Assembly: GCF_029784155.1 (NCBI RefSeq)
Contig: NC_073692.1
Span: forward strand, 326,697,920-326,761,919
Direction: 5' to 3'
Length of the DNA: 64,000 nucleotides
Source of the DNA: Uranotaenia lowii
Lineage: Eukaryota > Arthropoda > Insecta > Diptera > Culicidae
Positions 10,700 to 20,999 of this stretch are shown here, in pieces; position 1 is the stretch's first letter; every line of letters begins with the position of its first letter. The notes below the pieces were generated by a model. That model worked only from the letters and a program-made list of their open reading frames with translations. It was not told the origin of the DNA and made no database searches. A program made the position numbers and the translations under genes.

Positions 10700-13600
10700 A
10701 TGGAGAACCACGGATGCAGTGATATTTCTTGGATGAGTCTTCCGACGGCAGGAGCGCCGACGGGTCCCCGATTATTGCCACGGGTTCAGTTCGCGTCAAC
10801 ACCACGAAGCGACGGAAATAATCATCAGGCTGTTGGTGGCGACGTTCAAGGGATTACTGAAGATGCAATGGCAACTGAGCGAGCTGCGGAAAATCCAGGG
10901 GCTGATGATCCACTCGGTAACATTTCTGAGGCGCAACGAACTGCAAGTTTACTGCAGCAAAACATTGAAAGCCAGAATATTTTAGTGGAGATGATACAAG
11001 CATTGCAGGTGCGTATCAATGTTTTGGAACAGAACGTAAAAGAAAATCGCTGTACTCAAATCCAACAAGAACAACCAGCAGGAGGAACCAATTACGCGGA
11101 TGGTCAACGACCAGCAAGTGTGCATAATCCTATCAGTGAAATGAACCCATCGAGAGGAATAAGAAGCAGTGAAGGAATTTTGTTTGTACCAAGACAGGAT
11201 CAAGGAGAAGTTCCAAGTCAGGATCACAGAGGAGTTCCAAGAGCAATGGAAGGTGCTAACGAGTTACCGTTCCAAACAACAGGTAACAGGTTTAATGTGA
11301 TACCACCCCCTTTTTTTGGATGCACGCTGCCTTCAGGTCCAGCGAATGTGCTAGGAACATCGGGTTGGCCAGGAAGTACGATAAGAGGGATTGGAGCCGC
11401 CAATCAGTCAGGGTTCCATCCACCTTGGCTGCCAGGTCCAGTACACCCACCAATGGTCGATGGAAGTAGCGGGTTCACAGGAACGGAGGGAAAGGTTTTT
11501 AGAAACCCGTTGTTACCGAGACCTTCTTTTAAGGGGACTTCTGATGAACAGCATCCCATGGAGTTCATCAAACAACTCGATCAATACTGTTTTAATAACA
11601 GTGTGTCTCCTTATGAGAAATTACTTGTTGCTCTTTCATGCTTAGAGGAAGAAGCAAAAACTTGGGCTCGTGGTTTCGAACATTTGTTCCAAAATTATGA
11701 ATATTTCCTTTACTATTTCATGGAAAATTACTGGGGACAGACAGCACAACGGCAGGTGTCGGAGGAAATTACACGGGGCACATATATACAACGAAGCGGT
11801 TCTCATATGGCTGAATATTTTTTAAATATTGTAGCCAAAGCACGATACCTTACACCTCCCCCAATGGAGCGAGAACTTATACAGTATCTTGCCCGCCATT
11901 TTCCGAGAAATATACAACACCTTCTTGGCTCATGTCTTGAAATAGGACCGGCGTATCAGATATTACAGTCGGAAGACCGATTTATAAATTCAACTGTCCG
12001 ATATAATAATGGATCGGGTAACAATTCATCCTGGAGGGACACAACTGGAGGTTCCCGGCCTGCACGACAACAGAACAATGTATCGGGACCAGGATCGAGT
12101 AACATCAGTCATAGCCGTAACATTACCATTGCCGAAGATGCAGCAGAAGAACCAACGGTCTTGACGGTTTTTGTTGGAAAAGAAGAATTGCTAGCGGAGG
12201 ATCCGGAATATGAGCAACATCAAACAAAGCGGATCTATCAATCACCTTACATTAGGGTGAAGGTTGACAACGTAAGGTTAGAGGCGTTGATCGACAGCGG
12301 GTGTGAGTTGTCTTGTATCTCAGGAGATCTGTATGAAAGACTTAAGGTGCAAGGCGTACCACTGGCCGAACTTCCCTTACAGGCTATAACCTTAAGGGGG
12401 CCATTTGGAAAGAAAAGTAAAAAGGTTACTACGCAAGTTTTACTCAGTTTATGGATTGGCGATGAGCAGATCGACGTATCCTTTATAGTGGTTGGAGAGC
12501 TGATCAACGAAATGATATTGGGCGAAGATTTTTTGGATAATTATTCTGTGTGGATGCACCACGACGAGAAGCGTATGAGAATATTCCATAAGGATCAAGA
12601 AGTTTGGGTACCTTTCAGCCACGGGGCCAAAGTATCGGGTTGCGTCGAAAGCATATCCATGTGCGAGAGAATGATCAACTTTATTGAAGAGGTGGATGAA
12701 GCTGAGCCTGTAGCAGAAAGCACTCAGAGGTCACCGGTTCTTCAGGGAGACGAACGGAAAATGTGGGAGGATCTGCTGCATGAATTCTCTGACATTTTTT
12801 CAGAGGAGAAACCCGGTTTGACTCAAGAATATCAACACCAGATTTTCGTTTCTGATGAGCGACCGTTCAATCTTAAGCAATATCCAGTCCCTTTGGCCAG
12901 AATGAAAGCTGTTGAGGAGAAGTTGTCGCAAATGGAAAGTTGGGGCGTCATATCTAGAAGCCCCACAGCATATGTTAGTCCTCTTGTAACAACTATGAAA
13001 AAGAACGGAGATGTACGAGTTTGCCTTGATGCGAGAAGGTTAAATAAGGTACTTATCAAGGACCATGAAAAGCCACCAAATATCCAACAAATGCTACAAA
13101 AGTTCAACGGTGCTAGATATTTTTCATCAGTTGACCTGACATCTTCATATTGGCAAATCCCAATACGGCCTGAACATCGGAAATACACTGGGTTCATGTA
13201 TAACTCCAAAACCTATGTGTTTAATGTGCTTCCGTTCGGTCTGAATACTGCCGTTGCGAGTTTTTCCCGAGCTCTAGATATCATATTAGGGCCGGAAATT
13301 CTGGAGTTCGTGGAAAAGTACGTGGACGACTTGCTAGTGCACTCAGAGTCCTTCCTGAGTCATTTGGACCACCTACGTAGATTATTTACAAGACTGCGGG
13401 AGGCGGGTATACGAGTCAGTACATCAAAATCCCACTTTTTCCTTCCTCAAGTTACTTTTCTGGGTCACGTGATAAGTATTGAAGGAATAACCATCGACCC
13501 TGGCAAAACATCGGCAATACGAAATTTTCCAGTCCCACGATCTGTTCACGATTTGCGTAGTTTCATCGGGATGGCAAGCTACGTCGCACGGTTCGTACCG

Positions 13601-15424
13601 CATTTTGCGGAGATAGCTCGGCCACTTTATGATCTGTTGCAAGCAAAGCGAGATTGGCGATGGCTAGATGATCAGGAAGCGGCTTTCGTAAAATTGAAGC
13701 AAATGTTCCTGCAGCATACGTTGTTACATCATCCCGATCCGCAAAAAGAATTCTTCGTACAAACAGATAGTTCTAACAAGGGGATCGCGGGAGTACTTTT
13801 CCAGAAGAACGATTTAGGAGATACAAATATTATTGCTTATGCCAGTAGAACTCTAAAACCGGCAGAGGCAAATTACACGGTGACAGAACTAGAGGCCCTT
13901 GCAATAGTATGGGTCCTGGATAAATGGAGACAGTACTTATTGGGTAGACACATCACCATCATCACCGACCACAAGGCACTTATTTTTCTGAAGCAGTGCA
14001 AATTACTGAATGGTAGACTGACCAGGTGGGTATTGTTTTTACAACAATACGACTACGATATCCGGCATTGTAAGGGAACAGAAAACACGCTAGCAGATAC
14101 GTTGTCACGGTTTCCGGAAGGGGCAGAGGATACCAGTGATAGTGGAGTAAATAGAACATTCAGCATTGCTATCACCCGCAAGAGTATGTCGGACGTAGAG
14201 AAGGAGTTTCGATCCATGTTGCTGCAGATGGGCAAGCTTCAAGAAGAGGACACCAACGTTAAAAGAATAATAGAGAACCACAACCGTGGATCTTCGGTCG
14301 GTCGTCCTGCCAATTACCAGATATTGAACGGAAAGCTGTTTACTCGCCAGAAAGGAGATGGAATTTGGCGTTTAGTGTTGCCGAAAAGTGTCACCAGAAT
14401 TGCTTTGAAGTTTTATCACGAAGATCAAGGCCATTTTGGAGTGTTTAAAACATATCAGGCAATGAAGCAAAACGTCTATTGGCGCGGTATGCGAAAAGAA
14501 GTAAAGCTGTTCATCAAACAATGTTTAGTCTGTCAACTAGCGAAAAATAAAAATTTTAAGTTGACGGGAACCTGCAGGAATGTGCTTCCACTTCGGAAGA
14601 ATCAAATATTATCGTTGGATCTTTACGGGCCACTTCCTACTAGTACGGCTGGTGTTAAACACATTTTTGTAGTTCTGGATGTTTTTACCAAGTATGTAAC
14701 GCTGTACAGTGTTCGCAAACCAACATCTGTCGTTTTATGGAGACGTATCGAAAAGTACATAAGTATGCATGGGAAACCAGAGGCGATACTTTGCGACCAG
14801 GGAACACAGTTTACGTCTAAAACATGGGTTAAAAACTGTAAGGAAGCTGAGATAAAACTTATTCACACATGTGTGCGACATCCACAAGCCAATCCAGTCG
14901 AGCGTGTAATGAAGGAAATTTCCCGCTTATGTCGCACTTACTGTCAGGACAATCATAAAGTTTGGGCAAATAAAATAGGTTATTTTGCCGAGTTGCTGAA
15001 TGCAGTTTGCCATGAGTCGACGCTGTGCTCCCCATTTGAGTTGCAATTTGGGAAGAAACCGTTGGATACTTTACGTAATCTGGTAGAATATCCGACAAAT
15101 TCCGAGGAGTACATGGGGGTAAACTTAGATGTCGTACGGGCAACTCTTATCCGTAAGGCCAAGGAACGTAACCGCAGAGCACCAGAGCCGTCACCTAAGT
15201 TTGAAGTTGGTAGTCTGGTCCTGGTAAAAGCTAATCCAGTTTCTTCAGAGCAACATGGAGAAATAAGAAAATTCTTCATGGTCTACGAGGGGCCTTATGA
15301 GGTTTCGAAAGTTTTGCATGAAGATGTCTATTGTTTGGTCCACCCACACAATCGAAAGGAGCGAGGACGGTTCCATATCAGCTTGCTGAAACCGTTCTAC
15401 TATGACCAAACAATCACAAATTAA
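10700..15424 (+). CDS. Gag-Pol polyprotein of Ty3/Gypsy element
   Basis: This is one 1574-codon frame. The first in-frame ATG is at 10700 (MENHGCSD); the frame is open further up to 10583 but without an ATG. The N-terminal third is Gag-like: a Q- and N-rich segment with a likely coiled region, then a capsid-like helical block (around residues 300-440). No CCHC zinc knuckle is seen. The aspartic protease has DSG at about residues 532-534. Reverse transcriptase has the first catalytic D in SSVDLTSSYW (about 812) and YVDD at 874-877. RNase H has QTDSSNKG (D about 1023), TELEAL, TDHKAL and LADTLSR. Integrase has an HHCC zinc-binding region, then D1307, D1366 and E1401 (34 residues between the last two), and a GPY-type C-terminal module (EGPYEVSKVL). 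No frameshift divides Gag from Pol, so all products would come from one polyprotein. All catalytic residues are present. Confidence 0.95.
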   Translation: MENHGCSDISWMSLPTAGAPTGPRLLPRVQFASTPRSDGNNHQAVGGDVQGITEDAMATERAAENPGADDPLGNISEAQRTASLLQQNIESQNILVEMIQALQVRINVLEQNVKENRCTQIQQEQPAGGTNYADGQRPASVHNPISEMNPSRGIRSSEGILFVPRQDQGEVPSQDHRGVPRAMEGANELPFQTTGNRFNVIPPPFFGCTLPSGPANVLGTSGWPGSTIRGIGAANQSGFHPPWLPGPVHPPMVDGSSGFTGTEGKVFRNPLLPRPSFKGTSDEQHPMEFIKQLDQYCFNNSVSPYEKLLVALSCLEEEAKTWARGFEHLFQNYEYFLYYFMENYWGQTAQRQVSEEITRGTYIQRSGSHMAEYFLNIVAKARYLTPPPMERELIQYLARHFPRNIQHLLGSCLEIGPAYQILQSEDRFINSTVRYNNGSGNNSSWRDTTGGSRPARQQNNVSGPGSSNISHSRNITIAEDAAEEPTVLTVFVGKEELLAEDPEYEQHQTKRIYQSPYIRVKVDNVRLEALIDSGCELSCISGDLYERLKVQGVPLAELPLQAITLRGPFGKKSKKVTTQVLLSLWIGDEQIDVSFIVVGELINEMILGEDFLDNYSVWMHHDEKRMRIFHKDQEVWVPFSHGAKVSGCVESISMCERMINFIEEVDEAEPVAESTQRSPVLQGDERKMWEDLLHEFSDIFSEEKPGLTQEYQHQIFVSDERPFNLKQYPVPLARMKAVEEKLSQMESWGVISRSPTAYVSPLVTTMKKNGDVRVCLDARRLNKVLIKDHEKPPNIQQMLQKFNGARYFSSVDLTSSYWQIPIRPEHRKYTGFMYNSKTYVFNVLPFGLNTAVASFSRALDIILGPEILEFVEKYVDDLLVHSESFLSHLDHLRRLFTRLREAGIRVSTSKSHFFLPQVTFLGHVISIEGITIDPGKTSAIRNFPVPRSVHDLRSFIGMASYVARFVPHFAEIARPLYDLLQAKRDWRWLDDQEAAFVKLKQMFLQHTLLHHPDPQKEFFVQTDSSNKGIAGVLFQKNDLGDTNIIAYASRTLKPAEANYTVTELEALAIVWVLDKWRQYLLGRHITIITDHKALIFLKQCKLLNGRLTRWVLFLQQYDYDIRHCKGTENTLADTLSRFPEGAEDTSDSGVNRTFSIAITRKSMSDVEKEFRSMLLQMGKLQEEDTNVKRIIENHNRGSSVGRPANYQILNGKLFTRQKGDGIWRLVLPKSVTRIALKFYHEDQGHFGVFKTYQAMKQNVYWRGMRKEVKLFIKQCLVCQLAKNKNFKLTGTCRNVLPLRKNQILSLDLYGPLPTSTAGVKHIFVVLDVFTKYVTLYSVRKPTSVVLWRRIEKYISMHGKPEAILCDQGTQFTSKTWVKNCKEAEIKLIHTCVRHPQANPVERVMKEISRLCRTYCQDNHKVWANKIGYFAELLNAVCHESTLCSPFELQFGKKPLDTLRNLVEYPTNSEEYMGVNLDVVRATLIRKAKERNRRAPEPSPKFEVGSLVLVKANPVSSEQHGEIRKFFMVYEGPYEVSKVLHEDVYCLVHPHNRKERGRFHISLLKPFYYDQTITN

Positions 15425-15507
15425 ATCCCCTAAAAAGGGAACTTTCGCGAATGGCAGAAACTACAAATAACGCGAAAACGACAAATGTGCCATTCGCAGT
15501 ATTCGCT

Positions 15508-15520
15508 AGGAGGGGGGCGT
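15508..15520 (+). promoter_or_regulatory. Polypurine tract before 3' LTR
   Basis: AGGAGGGGGG, followed by CGT, abuts the 3' LTR. This is the expected place for the plus-strand primer of an LTR retrotransposon. Confidence 0.8.
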
Positions 15521-15753
15521 TGTGACGGACCACCCTAGTGAAGTTAATGAAGAGGTGGACAATGGAACTACGAAGGAGAGGCAGTTATTACTCAGACGGG
15601 TAAGTGATCGGTCGAAGTTTGTAATTGTTATTACGCGAAATTCGAAGTAAATTTCGAGCGGACGGTGTACCTTTAGAGGTTTATTTTGAGGAGAGTTGTT
15701 TTAATCTGACGTGGGTGGCATTTAAGTGACCGGGTACAACTCGGGCGGTCACA
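15521..15753 (+). repeat. 3' LTR of the Ty3/Gypsy element
   Basis: This is 233 bp, identical by eye to the 5' LTR. It is followed directly by GAGT, the second copy of the target duplication, and by resumed satellite. Confidence 0.97.
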
Positions 15754-16340
15754 GAGTTTGAGTAGCGAGTTTGAGTAGCGAGTTTGAGTAGCGAGTTTTT
15801 AGTAGCGAGTTTGAGTAGCGAGTTTGAGTAGCGGGTTTGAGTAGCGAGTTTGAGTAGCGAGTTTGAGTATCGCGTTTGAGTAGTGAGTTTGAGTAGCGAG
15901 TTTGAGTAGCGAGTTTGAGTAGCGAGTTTGAGTAGCGAGTTTGAGTAGCGAGTTTGAGTAGCGAGTTTGAGTAGCGAGTTTTAGAAGCGAGTTTGAGTAG
16001 CGAGTTTGAGTAGCGAGTTTGAGTAGCGAGTTTGAGTAGCGAGTTTGAGTAGCGAGTTTGAGTAGCGAGTTTGAGTTGCGAGTTTGAGTAGCGAGTTTGA
16101 GTAGCAAGTTTGAGTAGCGAGTTTGAGTAGCTAGTTTGAGTAGCGAGTTTGAATAGCGAGTTTTAAGTAGCGAGTTTTGAGTAGCGAGTTTGAGTAGCGA
16201 GTTTTAGTAGCGAGTTTGAGTAGCAAGTTAGAGTAGCGAATTTTATTAGCGAGTTTGAGTAGCGAATTTGAGTAGCAAGTTTGAGTAGCGAGATTGAGTA
16301 GCGAGGTTGAGTTTTAGTTTAGAGTTGTAGTAGCGAGTAC
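15754..16340. repeat. 13-bp satellite array, right part
   Basis: This is the continuation of the GAGTTTGAGTAGC array after the retrotransposon. Units become irregular from about 16130, with insertions and substitutions, and fade out near 16340. That is typical of an array edge. Confidence 0.96.
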
Positions 16341-17485
16341 CAATAAATATTGTTAAAAATATTAAATAGAAAATTACAGAAAATATTTGTTTTAAACTTG
16401 CAGAAAAGATACCAATAGACCAACTGAGAAGCAAAAACTACTGCCGGCAGCTCGACTAAGGTGGAACTAAAACCGGCAACTGGTCACAAACTGTGAAGCA
16501 GCTTTTTTGTTGCGTCCAATCGGTCTCGAGTGGGCTGAATTTATGGCTTCAGATCACGACACGAGTCCCAGGGGTGGTGGAATTCAGTCGTCCTCAAAAT
16601 AGAATTACAGAAATGGCGACCGGCAGTGGCGTTAGTTTGAATGTTGGTTGCTCCTGCCCACAAGTGGCTCGATATTTTCTGCTACCGCTATTCACAAGAC
16701 TTTGGCAGGACCTCGTTCTGCATATTGAGCTATTTCAAGAGCTTGCTTCAAAGGAATCGACCGAGCCTTTTCATTCATTCGCCCACCCACTCAATCGAGC
16801 TCAACAGACCCCCTCAACTAAATGGGGGTGGTGCGTGCTCACTTATGTATGATAATAAGTTCTGAAAGCCGTTGCCCATTGTTTGTTAAATGGAAAGCAC
16901 TTGAAACTTATTGCTCCGGATAGGTTACGGCAGTCTGCTGATTGGAAGCTTTTTTCTATAGGTTTTCCTTACCCCACCCCCTAAATACGTTTTGAGGAGC
17001 AAAACGTTGGAACCCCCCAGGATAATCTGCAACAGTTTAACCGCGAGCAAAGTTTCCCAGAGCGAACTAAATATACCAAACCACCAACTCGTGGAAAATG
17101 CGGAAAAGCTTTACGTTATTGGACTTGCTATCAATTTCGAGATTATTCGATTGCAGCGGGAAACTATTAGGAATGATCACGAAACGAGGCAGGAGCCAGG
17201 CGGATTATTTATCGTGAGCTTCAACATGATAACGGCCAATTTGTGCAAACGTTGGTGGCTTCTATTTCAAGATACCACTGTTGCCATGAGTGCCTTTTGA
17301 AAGCTACGTTCCGGTCACGTGATGGGTATGAAACATCATAAAGGTAAATTTGAATTGAGATAAAAATACGCTTAAGGAACTCTTATGTTAAAGTCAATCT
17401 TAAAACCATATTTTGAAAGATTGGAAAGAAACATTTGTTAACAGTTCTTTGAGAGGGGTAAATTGCGAGCAATCGTGATAGCTTC
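16341..17485. other. Unique-looking, GC-richer DNA between two satellites
   Basis: This reads as non-repetitive sequence. Open frames of 60-119 codons exist (for example 16493-16852 and 16992-17300) but show no known domain and no codon pattern I would trust. It could be intergenic or a conserved non-coding island. Confidence 0.45.
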
Positions 17486-20059
17486 GACAAAAATGACAAA
17501 AATGACAAAAATGACAAAAATGACAAAAATGACAAAAATGACAAAAATGACAAAAATGACAAAAATGACAAAAATGACAAAAATGACAAAAATGACAAAA
17601 ATGACAAAAATGACAAAAATGACAAAAATGACAAAAATGACAAAAATGACAAAAATGACAAAAATGACAAAAATGACAAAAATGACAAAAATGACAAAAA
17701 TGACAAAAATGACAAAAATGACAAAAATGACAAAAATGACAAAAATGACAAAAATGACAAAAATGACAAAAATGACAAAAATGACAAAAATGACAAAAAT
17801 GACAAAAATGACAAAAATGACAAAAATGACAAAAATGACAAAAATGACAAAAATGACAAAAATGACAAAAATGACAAAAATGACAAAAATGACAAAAATG
17901 ACAAAAATGACAAAAATGACAAAAATGACAAAAATGACAAAAATGACAAAAATGACAAAAATGACAAAAATGACAAAAATGACAAAAATGACAAAAATGA
18001 CAAAAATGACAAAAATGACAAAAATGACAAAAATGACAAAAATGACAAAAATGACAAAAATGACAAAAATGACAAAAATGACAAAAATGACAAAAATGAC
18101 AAAAATGACAAAAATGACAAAAATGACAAAAATGACAAAAATGACAAAAATGACAAAAATGACAAAAATGACAAAAATGACAAAAATGACAAAAATGACA
18201 AAATTGACAAAAATGACAAAAATGACAAAAATGACAAAAATGACAAAAATGACAAAAATGACAAAAATGACAAAAATGACAAAAATGACAAAAATGACAA
18301 AAATGACAAAAATGACAAAAATGACAAAAATGACAAAAATGACAAAAATGACAAAAATGACAAAAATGACAAAAATGACAAAAATGACAAAAATGACAAA
18401 AATGACAAAAATGACAAAAATGACAAAAATGACAAAAATGACAAAAATGACAAAAATGACAAAAATGACAAAAATGACAAAAATGACAAAAATGACAAAA
18501 ATGACAAAAATGACAAAAATGACAAAAATGACAAAAATGACAAAAATGACAAAAATGACAAAAATGACAAAAATGACAAAAATGACAAAAATGACAAAAA
18601 TGACAAAAATGACAAAAATGACAAAAATGACAAAAATGACAAAAATGACAAAAATGACAAAAATGACAAAAATGACAAAAATGACAAAAATGACAAAAAT
18701 GACAAAAATGACAAAAATGACAAAAATGACAAAAATGACAAAAATGACAAAAATGACAAAAATGACAAAAATGACAAAAATGACAAAAATGACAAAAATG
18801 ACAAAAATGACAAAAATGACAAAAATGACAAAAATGACAAAAATGACAAAAATGACAAAAATGACAAAAATGACAAAAATGACAAAAATGACAAAAATGA
18901 CAAAAATGACAAAAATGACAAAAATGACAAAAATGACAAAAATGACAAAAATGACAAAAATGACAAAAATGACAAAAATGACAAAAATGACAAAAATGAC
19001 AGAAATGACAAAAATGACAAAAATGACAAAAATGACAAAAATGACAAGAATGACAAAAATGACAAAAATGACAAAAATGACAAAAATGACAAAAATGACA
19101 AAAATGACAAAAATGACAGAAATGACAGAAATGACAAAAATGACAAAAATGACAAAAATGACAAAAATGACAAAAATGACAAAAATGACAAAAATGACAA
19201 AAATGACAAAAATGACAAAAATGACAAAAATGACAAAAATGACAAAAATGACAAAAATGACAAAAATGACAAAAATGACAAAAATGACAAAAATGACAAA
19301 AATGACAAAAATGACAAAAATGACAAAAATGACAAAAATGACAAAAATGACAAAAATGACAAAAATGACAAAAATGACAAAAATGACAAAAATGACAAAA
19401 ATGACAAAAATGACAAAAATGACAAAAATGACAAAAATGACAAAAATGACAAAAATGACAAAAATGACAAAAATGACAAAAATGACAAAAATGACAAAAA
19501 TGACAAAAATGACAAAAATGACAAAAATGACAAAAATGACAAAAATGACAAAAATGACAAAAATGACAAAAATGACAAAAATGACAAAAATGACAAAAAT
19601 GACAAAAATGACAAAAATGACAAAAATGACAAAAATGACAAAAATGACAAAAATGACAAAAATGACAAAAATGACAAAAATGACAAAAATGACAAAAATG
19701 ACAAAAATGACAAAAATGACAAAAATGACAAAAATGACAAAAATGACAAAAATGACAAAAATGACAAAAATGACAAAAATGACAAAAATGACAAAAATGA
19801 CAAAAATGACAAAAATGACAAAAATGACAAAAATGACAAAAATGACAAAAATGACAAAAATGACAAAAATGACAAAAATGACAAAAATGACAAAAATGAC
19901 AAAAATGACAAAAATGACAAAAATGACAAAAATGACAAAAATGACAAAAATGACAAAAATGACAAAAATGACAAAAATGACAAAAATGACAAAAATGACA
20001 AAAATGATAAAAATGACAAAAATGACAAAAATGACAAAAAAGGCAAAAATGACAAAAAT
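17486..20059. repeat. 9-bp satellite array, ATGACAAAA units
   Basis: About 286 tandem copies of a 9-bp unit (ATGACAAAA), almost without variation. The few variant units I can see include one TTGAC unit near 18203, AGAAATG units near 19002 and 19117-19126, one AAGAATG unit near 19046, and changes at the right edge near 20007 and 20041. Being a multiple of three, the array translates as (MTK)n on plus and (FLS)n on minus. These frames are artefacts of the repeat. Confidence 0.98.
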
Positions 20060-20117
20060 CTTAAAAATAAAAAAATTGCAAAAATTTCGAAAATGACAAA
20101 AATGACAAAAATAAAAA
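20060..20117. repeat. Transition between the two 9-bp arrays
   Basis: This is a short irregular zone of A-rich units (TTAAAAATAAAAAAA and similar) where the ATGACAAAA array gives way to ATTACAAAA. Confidence 0.8.
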
Positions 20118-20999
20118 ATTTATTAAAATTACAAAAATTACAAAAAATTACAAAAATTACAAAAATTACAAAAATTACAAAAATTACAAAAATTACAAAA
20201 ATTACAAAAATTACAAAAATTACAAAAATTACAAAAATTACAAAAATTACAAAAATTACAAAAATTACAAAAATTACAAAAATTACAAAAATTACAAAAA
20301 TTACAAAAATTACAAAAATTACAAAAATTACAAAAATTACAAAATTTACAAAAATTACAAAAATTACAAAAATTACAAAAATTACAAAAATTACAAAAAT
20401 TACAAAAATTACAAAAATTACAAAAATTACAAAAATTACAAAAATTACAAAAATTACAAAAATTACAAAAATTACAAAAATTACAAAAATTACAAAAATT
20501 ACAAAAATTACAAAAATTACAAAAATTACAAAAATTACAAAAATTACAAAAATTACAAAAATTTCAAAAATTACAAAAATTACAAAAATTACAAACATTA
20601 CAAAAATTACAGAAATTACAAAAATTACAAAAATTAAAAAAATTTAAAAAAAATACAAAAATTACAAAAATTACAAAAATTAAAAACTACAAAAATTACA
20701 AAAATTTCAAAATTTACAAATATTACAAAAATTACAAAAATTACAAAAAGTATAAAAATTACAAAAATTACAAAAAATTACAACAATTACAAAAATTACA
20801 AAAAAGACAAAAATGACAAAAATTACAAAAATGACAAAAATTACAAAAATTACAAAAGTTAAAAAAATTACAAAAATTTTAAAAATTTCAAAAATTTTAA
20901 AAATTACCAAAATTACAAAAATAACAAAAATAACAAAAATTACAAAAATTACAAAAATAACAAAAATTACAAAAGTTATAAAAATTACATAAATCACAA
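20118..20999. repeat. 9-bp satellite array, ATTACAAAA units
   Basis: Tandem units differ from the preceding array by one base (G to T in position 3). They are regular to about 20630 and then increasingly irregular, with mixed ATTACAAAA, ATAACAAAA, ATGACAAAA and A/T-rich units until about 21000. The unbroken frame on both strands is a repeat effect. Confidence 0.96.

Larger units (their letters stand above)
9827..15753 (+). mobile_element. Full-length Ty3/Gypsy LTR retrotransposon
   Basis: The 5,927-bp element has two 233-bp LTRs (9827-10059 and 15521-15753), a primer binding site, a long leader, one uninterrupted Gag-Pol frame and a polypurine tract. The order protease, reverse transcriptase, RNase H, integrase is that of Ty3/Gypsy (Metaviridae-type) elements. 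There is no env-like frame after integrase: only about 95 bp separate the stop from the 3' LTR. The LTRs appear identical by eye and the frame is intact, so the insertion is young and may be competent. It sits inside the 13-bp satellite with a 4-bp GAGT duplication. Clade assignment within Ty3/Gypsy was not possible without alignment. Confidence 0.96.

Noticed and set aside
17383..20598. A 1071-codon minus frame and an 877-codon plus frame made of FLS or MTK triplets
   Set aside because: Pure translation of the 9-bp satellite; no start context, no non-repeat domain.
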